This document shows, one piece after another, positions 38,546 through 48,019 of a stretch of DNA of 64,000 nt. The stretch's first letter is position 1. Each line of letters begins with the position of its first letter. The DNA comes from Pyxicephalus adspersus (taxonomy: Eukaryota; Chordata; Amphibia; Anura; Pyxicephalidae), in contig NC_092861.1 in assembly GCF_032062135.1 (NCBI RefSeq), positions 137,184,078-137,248,077 of the forward strand, given 5' to 3'. Below the pieces are notes generated by a model, which did no database searches, was not told the origin of the DNA, and saw only the letters and a list, made by a program, of their open reading frames with translations. The translations under genes and the position numbers were made by a program.

Positions 38546-39711
38546 GTATAGAACGATGATGGATGGAAGGTGAACAACACTTAGATGTGATCCAATAATT
38601 TCCTTATCTTCTGCATAGATTAAGTCATTGTGAGAAAAATTTGTAGGAGAGGATTACTTTTTCTAGAATACTGTATGCCTGACTGTCATGGCTATGCAAT
38701 GATTAAATTGTAAGTGAACCTCAACAATTAATTCTCTTTGCTCCCTTTTATCTTCTTGATATGACACACAAGTGTTTTAAACCCAGGAATCCGACACTGC
38801 ATAAGTGCTAACCACCATTCTTTTCAGAACTTTATATGTTTAAAGCAAGATAATTATTATAAAAGCTTTGATTGTCTTGGTAAAAACCTATACAAATTTC
38901 CATTTAACCAACTTTGCATGATTTTTATTTTTTCTTACATAAGGGAAGCACTACTCCCTTAAAGACTGAGCCGGGTGGTCTCTTACAGGCCCTTTGTGTT
39001 GATGTGGCTATTGCATTGTGTACGTAATGCAAGCAATGAGGTAGACAGCAAAAGATAAACCCCTCCTTTACATAAATGAATATCAGCTAATGCTCTTCTT
39101 TATTCTTTTTTTTTCATTGATTGGCACAACTATTCTTTTCTTCTTACTGCTTAGTGTGCCAAAACTTCCTGCCGACTGGCAGCTAATACAGCCAATTATG
39201 TAATGGTAAGGAAAAGCCAACTTTTATCAGCAGCACTATGTTTCTAGAACTTTGTTATCTCTTCTTATTCCCCAACCTTTTCTAAGCTGCCCCTTATCCT
39301 TTCTCATCTCTGCTTTTAGAAATATCCCTTTACTTAAGGGACCCAGGGATTGGTTTCAGGACAGACATCCTTTAACTTCTGTCCATGGGCCAGTTGCACT
39401 TCAGTTGTTCAGTTCCATCCATTGGCCCTTGAAAGACGTCAAAAAAAGAGCCTGGAACTGTGACAAAATATCTTTTTTAGATGAGTGAGTGCTATAAACT
39501 ATTAAAACGAAACTAGTAGATCCCCAACTGTAGGATTTAGCATGGATTCCCAGCATTGTGGCTGCTCTTTTTGATTCTTTGGATGACAAAACATGATTGA
39601 ATTTGCAGTGACAGCTAGAAATGTATTGATTGCCCAACACTGTTGTACATGTATTACATTGTTTCTAATTAAGACTGAATGTCAAATGGAACTAGAGTTC
39701 CATATTCATGA

Positions 39712-39920
39712 ACACATGATCATGCAGGTAATCATTGCAGAAAGGGACAGGCAATGACCCTTTTGCAATAATTCCTTAACTTGCCTGATCGCTCTAGGTT
39801 TCTGGCAAAAAAGCTGAGCTGCATGCAGCATGGTTGGCATAATTCCTGACATTCCCAGCTTCCTCTGCACATTTTGGGATTGATTGAGCACCCATGCGTC
39901 TACGCGGGATCAGCCCAGCC
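39712..39920 (+). repeat. dispersed repeat (TTAAAGTGGAACT family), longer copy
   Basis: Carries CATTGCAGAAAGGGACAGGC, TTTTGCAATAATTCC, CTTGCCTGATCGCTC and a GC-richer 3' part ending near CCAGCCAATTAAGATGGCC. It shares block order with 7975-8125 and 12900-13080. Confidence 0.5.
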
Positions 39921-41495
39921 AATTAAGATGGCCAAAGATTGCAAGGAGGAAAGGAAGAAAGAAGAAGATGGTGGCACACTGCAAGGGAATGGGGACAGGT
40001 GGGTAACACACAGTTTCGTTCCACTTCAGGTAGATCCAGTTACACTATCGAGTTATGTAAAACACTATCCAAGTTATGTTCACTTTTACACTTATTTTTC
40101 CATACAACATACATGATAGTACCTGAATCTAATTTTGTGTTTCCTCCGGTAGTCCCCAGCTTAGCGGGGAAGAGAGCATGTTGAGCCAACTTTATTTAGC
40201 AGGGGCAGACTTTACAAGTGATGCCCTTTCCATTCTGCAGACTAGGGGCTATGTCTGTGACCATAACGCTTTAATGTTTTATTGCAGTGGCAAAAAAATA
40301 ATAGTCAGTATTCTGACTATGCTGTCTGGCAGATGTATATAAATCACAAAAGAACAAAATTGCCAAACCTTTGGCAGGTGAAAAAAAAATTCTTAGTTGG
40401 ATAGGGAGGTGAATGAATGACTTTGTTTACTGTTCAAACTAAATGTCTATTTACACATATATGCTGCTTTAGTGCCTGCTCACATGTTCCCATTGCACAT
40501 TCCCATGCACTGCATTAGGGCATCCCATTTATTGGAAAGGATCTACACCGTTTTCAAGATGGCACCACAACGCAATATAGTGTGCTGTCCTGTAAAGTAG
40601 TTTATTGCACTATCAAGGAGTACTGAAGTGCCATTGAGGGAACCCTAGGACCTCCTGTGTAAACTAAAATTGATATTTAAGCAGTTTTCTTTTTAATTAT
40701 CTGCTCACCTTGAGCTACATCATTTAACTTCCTTCTTAGCAATGACTTTTAAAAATAGAGGCAATCAATACAATGCATTATCACAAAAGCATAACACTGT
40801 GCTACGTATTGATTGCTCTCCTGTCTTCAGCTTTATCCTGGGCATCCTCAATCCGTGTTTGAACAGAAACTGGATACGCTATCTCCAGCCCGATTAAGTA
40901 CTTCAAAGTCTGGTAACAAGGAAGACTTGGCAGTCCTACATCCTGTTTTAAACTGGACGGTCCTGTTGGTAGTAATTTTGCAATCGATAGGCGCGTATTA
41001 GGCTGCTTTCCCCTGTTTAAAAATATGACCCTGTTTGAAGGTGGATAATCACGTTAGGTAAACACTGTGTCCGGCTTTAAAACTGGCATTTAATAAAGCA
41101 AAGGAGGGTTTTCAAAGGCTTATCCCGGTGTTTTTACTCCTGATGTGTAAAGCTATTTTAAGGACATTCTAGAATCAGGATTTTCATTGATGTTTTCCTG
41201 GACATGACGGCAGATATAGCTTTCCGGTAGTTTGGTTTCAGCACTGACATCTCATAAGTGAGTCAAATATACTTTTTTTTAAAACTACATTCTCAGTTTT
41301 CATTCTTCTTTAGTTGTGGTTATGTTGGAGTCATCTTTTGGTAATACTTATAACCTTATAACGGATGACTAAGATTAAGTCAAGTTCTCAGACATATCAT
41401 GCAAAGATTAGAATATTTTGTTCAGGGTTAGTCTGGACAGAAGTGATAAATCATATATGTGTTTTAGTTTTGTATGATAACAGTAGCTCCCTAAA

Positions 41496-41506
41496 GTGTG
41501 TGTGTG

Positions 41507-41567
<61 letters not shown>

Positions 41568-41578
41568 TGTGTGTGTGT
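41496..41578. repeat. compound (TG)n(TA)n(TG)n microsatellite
   Basis: About 20 bases of TG, then about 38 bases of TA, then TATG/TG units. It produces false open frames on both strands. Confidence 0.95.
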
Positions 41579-42344
41579 TTACATACATAATGTGTGTTTG
41601 AAAAAAAAACCAGAAATGCACTTCTTTTTTTGTAAACATAATAGTGTCAGCCTTCTCCAGCTCTCTTTTGGTGAATTACAAAATCCCACTTTAATGCTGC
41701 AGTTTAAGAACTACTTGTTCTGCAGTCTACGATAACAACTGAAGGAGTTAATTAGACCTTTTTGTGATAACACAGGGAGTGTAAATAGGACCGCTCCTAA
41801 AGCAAAAATGTCATTAAAAAAAAAGAACACCTTTTACTTTAGAAGTAAGAGCCCTCAGTCACTCCAGAATCCAATTCCAGTAGATCTAACTCCATCCCGG
41901 ATTCCTTCTTCCTACCAGTGCAGACTGTACGCCGGGTGTCCCCATCTTCTTCCGGTTTCTTCTTATATCACCTGATCCCGCACTGTGCAGGTGCTGTTTG
42001 GGTGATGTTTCTTCCTGAAAAAAAAAAGGGGGCCAATCTTACTGCAGATGCGAGGTCTGGTATGCAAGGTTCCCCAGATACTTGACATATGTATGCCAGG
42101 AGGTTGTGGGTTTCCCGTTCAGTCTTTACCACTACGATGATGATGGAAAAAGGAGGGTAAAAAGTATTTAAATTTAAAATTTAATTTGAAAGGGTTATCT
42201 ACACTTTTATGTGATGTTAAAATGTGATGCTTTAATTGCTTCCATGATCAACTGTTAGTTTGCACTTATTGATCAGATGTAATGAAAAGGGGTTCATTGT
42301 TAGGATTTATATACACTATGGAAGCGGACTGTTTGCTTAAATGT

Positions 42345-42440
42345 AAGCTCTTTTGGGCAGGGTCCTCTCCTCCTCCTGTGTCATTGTTTGTATATGTAAT
42401 GCTTATGCTTTATAAATACAGTTTAATAATAATAAAATGA
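42345..42440 (+). repeat. SINE 3'-tail fragment
   Basis: TAAGCTCTTTTGGGCAGGG, TCCTCTCCTCCTCCTGTGTC and TTTATAAATACAGTTTAATA end in an AATAATAA tail. The same order is found at 46498-46641. Confidence 0.65.
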
Positions 42441-42862
42441 AAGCTGTTTTTTTTTTTGTTTTTCTGTGTCCTCTCCCCCTTTTCAAACCTGCTTACACTT
42501 GTAGGTGTAAAAAAATATATACTTACCTTGTCTACCTCTTTTCCAGACATGACATTACATCCTTCCAAGAAAATTCCCAGTGAATGCCACTAATGTATTT
42601 TCAGACCACATACCATAAACTGCTATATTACGTACACTGCGCTATACATTATATTATGCAGACTGCTGTAGTCCGTGTGCTATGCTGTACATTCATATTA
42701 CTAGGACAGAGGCCTTAATCTTTCCCCTACTCAAAAAAACACACACATTTTGAGCTTTATAAACACATTTTAACACTGTTGTCTTATCTCAAAATATGTG
42801 CTTGCTAAAAATGCAGAATTTTCCCTCTAACACTTTATACCGTTACTTTTGATTGCTTGTAG

Positions 42863-43047
42863 TTTTTTGAAACTCGTGGGTGGAAGTACAGATAGCATTG
42901 GAACGGAAAAAATTCAGAAGCAAATCAACGAGTTCGTCCTAAGGGAAGGAATTGATAAGTTGGCTGAGAAGCTGAAGACAACGGTGCACACGTTACAGCT
43001 AATTATTGACGGTCTCTGCCAACCTGAAGGCCACGACATTCGTACAG
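42863..43047 (+). CDS. srbd1: srbd1 exon: helical segment before the S1 domain
   Basis: A 185-nt exon between acceptor GCTTGTAG and donor GTATGG. It enters on the third base of a split codon and leaves one base into the next. It encodes FLKLVGGSTDSIGTEKIQKQ, then INEFVLREGIDKLAEKLKTT and VHTLQLIIDGLCQPEGHDIRT. The block corresponds to the conserved region of SRBD1/Tex just N-terminal to the S1 domain. The junction codon with the previous exon reads AG+T (Ser), where mammalian SRBD1 has Arg. The donor is followed by a 3.8-kb intron. Confidence 0.93.
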
Positions 43048-43077
43048 GTATGGAGGAAAGCAGACATTCTCTACCTT

Positions 43078-43125
43078 TCTTATCCTTTAGGAACCCTTGA
43101 AATTTTTTTTAGGTCTCTGGGAACC
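43078..43125 (-). repeat. dispersed repeat fragment, reverse of the 24588 type
   Basis: GGAACCCTTGAAATTTTTT and GTCTCTGGGAACCCTT match the reverse complement of 24588-24660. Confidence 0.4.
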
Positions 43126-43404
43126 CTTAAAATATTTACTCTACTACTGTAGAGTCCCCTTGTCTCTTGTTCACCAACTTCAGCCTTTTAGGTTGTTCAC
43201 CTTGGTTTGTCTTGGGCTTGAGCTCCTCTCCCCATAACTGCACAGCCTACATGGCAAGGGAGGAGGAGATTCTTTTTGCCAGCTGCTTCCCTACTGGAGG
43301 TTGTCTTCGCATCATCTAAGTTGACTCAAATCCAGTCTAACTTCATCCGCTGAACCTGACGGAACCCCTGGGGAACTCTCATGTAACCCTCTTAGTTGAG
43401 ATAC

Positions 43405-43515
43405 GGTGGCTCACGAGTTAGCACTCAAGAGTGACACTAAGTCACATGTTCAAATCTCGGCCAGGACACTATCCGCATGGAGTTTTAAAGTTCTTGTGTT
43501 TGCTTGGGATTGTGT
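43405..43515 (+). mobile_element. tRNA-like SINE, 5' portion
   Basis: GGTGGCTCACGAGTTAGCAC preserves a box A-like start, and GTTCAAATC is a box B-like block. These are followed by CCAGGACACTATCCGCATGG. The copy breaks off after about 110 bases, so the SINE body and tail are missing. Confidence 0.6.
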
Positions 43516-43639
43516 ACTGGATATAAATAATACTCTGGTATAGAGTGTTTAGTGCAGCCTACCAAAACTCAATCTATACAATGCTAAAAGAGACTAGATG
43601 AGTTTGCCTAAATGGGCAATGTGACAGGTTCTCCTAAAA

Positions 43640-43992
43640 TATGATAAGATATGGCCTAGCCGATTAGTTCATTCCGGCCTAACGCCCCCTGGCTGATCCG
43701 GCCTAATGCCGACCAGCAACCCGCTGCTCCGGAGCCAGGGGTTGCCAGCGGATCAGCCAGGGGGCATTAGGAACTACCAGGACCGCCCTCTTGCACTTAC
43801 TCCCCTATTTACAGCGGCCGGCATTGATACTTCTGCCGCCACGGTAAATAGGGAAAGCACCCCGAAGGTAAATTCCTCTCCGCAATGCATACGGAGGAGG
43901 AGAGGTATTTCACTTCAGGGGGCGTTCCCTGGTGGTTGGCTCCCGCCCACCCCATAAATGGCCTAGTGGTCATAAAACTTTGCCGACCCCTG
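43640..43992. mobile_element. hAT-type MITE, perfect 8-bp target duplication
   Basis: TCCTAAAA flanks the element exactly on both sides (43632-43639 and 43993-44000). The right end TTTGCCGACCCCTG is a typical hAT terminus (CAGGGGTCGGCAAA in reverse). The left end lacks the expected CAGGGGTC and starts TATGATAAGATATGGCC. The GC-rich interior (CCTAACGCCCCCTGGC, TTTACAGCGGCCGGC, GGGGGCGTTCCCTGG) matches, in reverse, the element at 61936-62344. It is non-coding; open frames in it are incidental. Confidence 0.85.
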
Positions 43993-44398
43993 TCCTAAAA
44001 AAACAACTTCCAGTTCGTGATATTTAGCTTTTCTGTGCTATTCAGCTGCTCTGGTCGGTTGATCGAGCCACTAGGAAACACTTGGTCCGTCCATTTATAT
44101 GAGAGCAAATGACAATATTCTGTGAAGTAGTAGAAGAACCTCTGACATCATTTGACAGGGAGCTTAAAGTGGGTTAGGACCCTCAGGGGTGACAAAGCAT
44201 CATAATCCTTTAAAAACTATTACTGCATCTACTGTCACTATTAATACTGCTACCTTCGTCTTACAACTGATCTGAAATAATGTCCTTAACGCTGCTCCTA
44301 ATTACACTTAATAGTTGTTGAGATGTCCAATGTGTAGTATGTTTAGTTTTGGGCCATAATTGTGTGGATTTATGTTTTGTATGTGATTTTTTTTATGC

Positions 44399-44455
44399 CT
44401 GTGTGTGTGTATATGTGTATGTATGTGTATATATGTATGTATAAGTGTGTGTATG

Positions 44456-44544
<89 letters not shown>
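44399..44544. repeat. compound GT/TATG/TA microsatellite
   Basis: GT units, then TATG and TGTA units, then almost pure TA for more than 60 bases, ending at ATTAAGC. It creates false tyrosine/isoleucine-rich frames on both strands. Confidence 0.95.
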
Positions 44545-44547
<3 letters not shown>

Positions 44548-44939
44548 GCAAGTATACAAAAAAAACTTTTAACCCTCTTTATTTATTCTCCCCATTGCTC
44601 AATCCACTGCTACACTATTTAATATTGTTTGTATATAGTAATGGATACTTATCATTCTATTGGATTATACAGAAGTTCTGTAACCTTTTGGAAGTGTGTG
44701 TTAAGTGTATTTCTTTCCCCATGGAGACAAGCGTATTTAGATTGCCTTTGTAGCTACTGTATAATAATGTATATAGGGTGTATTTGTCTTTCATATATAC
44801 AAAGGGATCTTCTCAGCAGTGCAGTTTGGAGTAAAGTCATTTTTCAAGGGAAGCTTCAAAAGGAACATGACCTTACACAAAAATAATAATTCCTATTTTA
44901 ATGCCGGCCTTGTAGGTTTACACCATCTCCTCTCTATCT

Positions 44940-45460
44940 GAACCTTTACAAAGATTTTGATTGAAGAGACAGCTGAGCAGTGCATTTCTTTTTTTTTCGA
45001 TCGGGCTCATAAATCAGCCATTTATCAGATTGTATGCCGAGCCCTCCCCAGGAATAACATTTACTCCTAGAAGTCTGCCCTGTCATGATCTAACCGCAGT
45101 CTTCCCTGCGTCTCTGGTGGCTGCGTTTAATAAGTACGCGTTTTCTTGATTCACAATTTATACGGCATATAATTTATTTTCAGATTTGAATTCATTTCCT
45201 GAATACGCGGTCGCCCGACCACAAAAATGAGTCATTTCACAGCACAACCTTCTCGCCTGGTCTCTTTATTATTTGGCTTTCTTTACAGCTGCTCCCTTGA
45301 TGGCTACAAAGGCTTTTTTCTTTCACAGAATTTATGATCACTATTGTGCCGGCATTAATATTCGATTTCTGCTAAGGGGAAATGATGTGGCCGAAAAGAA
45401 ATAATTTCTCAGCACTGCAACTTTCTCATTTATGTTGGGATTATAATAGGATGTGTTGCT
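44940..45460. promoter_or_regulatory. candidate conserved non-coding region in the last srbd1 intron
   Basis: About 500 bases of complex unique sequence with many short homeodomain-like cores (GGCATAATTTATTTTC-type, GCCGGCATTAATATTCG) and CpGs kept in an otherwise AT-rich intron. No repeat relation or splice-bounded frame is seen. Regulatory function is inference from appearance only. Confidence 0.3.
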
Positions 45461-46129
45461 GCTTCATCTGATCCTTTAACAATTTACATTACTTGTGTTT
45501 TAGTACAAAAACATATTCCCATGTAGACAGGTGGGTAGATAGGATAGAAACATTTTTAATTTCTAAAGGAATGTTCACTGAGGTTATTAAATAAAATAAA
45601 GCTGCGATTAACTTCAATCAGCCAATCGGGTGCTAGCAAAACTAATACTATTGGGTATTAAACATAAACACACGTTATCATCCACTTTGCTAAGTGAATT
45701 GCCTCTTCTCCTTTTAATAAATAAACCTCCTACAAATCAAAATCCATCATGTGCAGACAATTGTATTGGAGGTCCTCTTTTACAGGGCAGTAAAGTACAA
45801 CAGCATGAGAAAACTAAACTTGAGAAAATGGTGAACAAATTGTTGTCATTCAAACAATTTTGTATTTCAAACCTTTTTTATTTTTCAGTATATCTTGGTA
45901 AGAAATAAAATCACCTTTATCAAGGAAAAAACCATCTGGCCCAAAATGCTGGAGCTCAGTGAAAACATTTACAGACAAAATCATTATCTTAATATAACAC
46001 AATGGGGTCTGTTTTATAGATGTTTTCACAATTTTTACCAAGGATTTACATATTTTTTCAATTGTTTTCAGGTGAAAATGTGTGAAAAGTTTTGGTAATT
46101 TGTTAATAGAATATATATTTACAGCACGT

Positions 46130-46215
46130 GTCATGCAGTGCAGCTTTTTGTTGTTGGAAAGGATCATGAAAGATCCTTTCCAACGACAAGAATTGCACGT
46201 GTGTACGCGGCTTAA
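46130..46215. mobile_element. short hairpin derivative of the TTAA-type MITE
   Basis: GTTGTTGGAAAGGATC and GATCCTTTCCAACGAC form a near-perfect inverted repeat around a short loop. The right edge GCACGTGTGTACGCGGCTTAA is the family's terminus in reverse. It looks like a deletion derivative that keeps little more than the two ends. The left edge is diverged. Confidence 0.6.
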
Positions 46216-46497
46216 CTGTTGCTGGATACAATCTGTTGTGATTGTTTCAAGTGACAGATGAACGAATGAACAATGTACACACACCATTGTTCTGTTCTAT
46301 GGAGAGTGGATGGGGGAGGACAGCCCCGCTGTGTTCTCTTCCATGGAAATGCACAGCATTCATTCCCAATCAGTTTCTCATTTCATTTCATGCGACAATA
46401 ATTTGACATGTGCATGCAGCATTAGTCTCCTCGCAGACTTGCTGTTTAAATTCATGCTTTTAGTCACTCCTAGCCACCCCTCTTCAACTACTTTCTC

Positions 46498-46641
46498 TTA
46501 GATTGCAAGCTCTTCTGGGCAGGGTCCTCTCCTCCTCCTGTGTTATTGTTTGTATCTGTCTGTCATGTGCACCCCCTATATATTTTGCAGCACTGTGTTT
46601 TATGTTGGCACTGTACAAATACAGTTTTTTAAATAATAATT
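46498..46641 (+). repeat. SINE 3'-tail fragment
   Basis: GATTGCAAGCTCTTCTGGGC, TCCTCTCCTCCTCCTGTG, CAGCACTGTG and TGTACAAATACAGTTTTTTA, then AATAATAA. Same block order as 42345-42440. Confidence 0.65.
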
Positions 46642-46877
46642 TGTCAACTGCAGACAACCGCATTGTCATGTCAAAATGACCCAAAGGGAACACATAGTTA
46701 TTAAAACCTTATTTATGTAAAGGAACAGATTTGTATTATTTATTTAAATTTATATTAATGTAGGATTGTGAAAAATAGGTTTAATTATATTCATATTCTC
46801 CTTTACTATGATCATATACTGTTGTTATGTATTTAATACTCACATTTGTCCTAATTGAAAACTTATCAATTTTCCAG

Positions 46878-47170
46878 AGTTTGAGAAAACAGATTTCAAG
46901 ACCAATATTGTCTGTTTTGAAGATCTGAAGCTTGGAACCATTCTAACTGGGAAAGTGGAAAACGCTACATTGTTTGGAGTTTTTGTGGACATCGGAGTGG
47001 GAAAAGCTGGATTAATTCCCATGAGATATATAACAGAAAATAAACTCTGCAAGGAAAAGAGACGGAGGAGTCTGGGGCTTGGACCTGGAGAGCGTGTAGA
47101 AGTTAAAGTCATAAATATTGATGCACGACAGACTAAAATAACTCTGGATCTTTTACGAGTTTTAAAATAA
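46878..47170 (+). CDS. srbd1: srbd1 terminal exon: S1 RNA-binding domain and stop
   Basis: The last exon follows acceptor TTTTCCAG and completes a split Glu codon. It encodes [20 protein letters not shown], then the S1 (OB-fold) domain: [28 protein letters not shown], a basic insert [19 protein letters not shown], and the final strand [12 protein letters not shown]. The hallmark S1 residues (G.V…FG.FVDIG.G..GLIP, and GERVEV.V) are all present, which supports single-strand nucleic-acid binding as in the family. TAA stop at 47168-47170. The length and C-terminal position match SRBD1, where S1 is the last domain. Confidence 0.96.
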
Positions 47171-47262
47171 TGGTGGATGGACTCTATAGATAATGGTTTT
47201 GTTTTAAATGTGTTAAGTGTAAGTGCCTTCCTCCTTTTTTCAGGATCCCATTCAGGAATAAA
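47171..47262 (+). terminator. srbd1: srbd1 3' UTR with polyadenylation signal
   Basis: A canonical AATAAA at 47257-47262 lies 87 bases after the stop codon. A TTTTATATCTTTATCTGAC stretch follows about 30 bases later and could serve as the downstream U-rich element. A more distal site cannot be excluded. Confidence 0.6.
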
Positions 47263-47669
47263 CTGATAAGGAAAAAATTGCTTTAGCAATAGTTCTTTTA
47301 TATCTTTATCTGACTTTTCTAATCTTTTTGCAGTTATTCTTTTTCATAAACAATAGGTAAATGTTTTTAGTACAACATAGATAATGATGAAAAAGGCAAA
47401 CACACAAGAACACCCGTCCTCTTCTCTATAAATGTCAATCCAATATTTCCTCAACAAAACTGGTCAGCACATTAGACATAAAAAAACAAAATTAAAATGG
47501 TCACTATAAGAAGAGTCTGTGACAAAAGAAAAAAAACAAGTGTGGTTCAATCTTTAAACTCACCTGATAAGGGACAGCAGCAGAAACAATGCATTGCAGA
47601 ACAATAATGTGAATTTAGAATAAAAAGAATCAAAAGACAAACAATACTCATTATTGTCCATGGATAACA

Positions 47670-47872
47670 TTAAGGCTATGTACACATCAGATGATTCTCG
47701 GCCGATACAAGCTATCTGTCTTGTCTCAGACGAGAATCTGAAGTGTACAGAGGTCATCTGACATTGTTAATGGACCTATGAACGAAGGATGAACAACCAC
47801 AATGGCAATGAAGGTAGGAAGGCGCAGTGGGGTGCTGCTTGCAATATTCCAGCATGTGTATGTAGCCTAAGG
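47670..47872. mobile_element. TTAA-type MITE, diverged copy
   Basis: The left end TTAAGGCTATGTACACATCA pairs with the right end TGTGTATGTAGCCTAAGG. The interior TCTCGGCCGATACAAGC and CGAGAATCTGAAGTG resemble the other copies. It is about 200 bp, and the right flank immediately adjoins the TA microsatellite. Confidence 0.65.
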
Positions 47873-47888
47873 CCCTTAGAGGTATTCT

Positions 47889-47891
<3 letters not shown>

Positions 47892-47944
<53 letters not shown>
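47892..47944. repeat. (TA)n(CA)n microsatellite
   Basis: About 40 bases of TA followed by about 12 bases of CA. It accounts for the isoleucine/tyrosine-rich false frames on the minus strand. Confidence 0.95.
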
Positions 47945-48019
47945 TATGTATGTTCCTGTTTGTAATAGATTTGCACCAATAAATCAATATCAAACATTTA
48001 AAATCTGCCCGTTATTTTT

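Larger units (their letters stand above)
36643..42862 (+). other. srbd1: intron of srbd1, about 6.2 kb
   Basis: Runs from donor GTAGGT to acceptor GCTTGTAG. It contains a repeat fragment at 39712-39920, the compound TG/TA microsatellite at 41496-41578, a SINE tail at 42345-42440, and a unique stretch at 38330-38540. No other exon is seen. Confidence 0.8.
43048..46877 (+). other. srbd1: last intron of srbd1, about 3.8 kb
   Basis: Runs from donor GTATGG to acceptor TTTTCCAG. It includes a SINE fragment, a hAT MITE at 43640-43992, a long compound TA microsatellite, a candidate non-coding element at 44940-45460, a TTAA-family hairpin and a SINE tail. No additional exon is seen. Confidence 0.85.

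Noticed and set aside
44308..44753. Ile/Tyr-rich frames on both strands
   Set aside because: Direct translation of the TA/TG microsatellite.
45850..46287. 145-codon minus-strand frame
   Set aside because: Crosses the MITE-derived hairpin and intron sequence; no domain seen.
46840..47289. 149-codon minus-strand frame
   Set aside because: It is antisense to the srbd1 terminal exon, whose plus-strand frame has a clear S1 domain and splice site.
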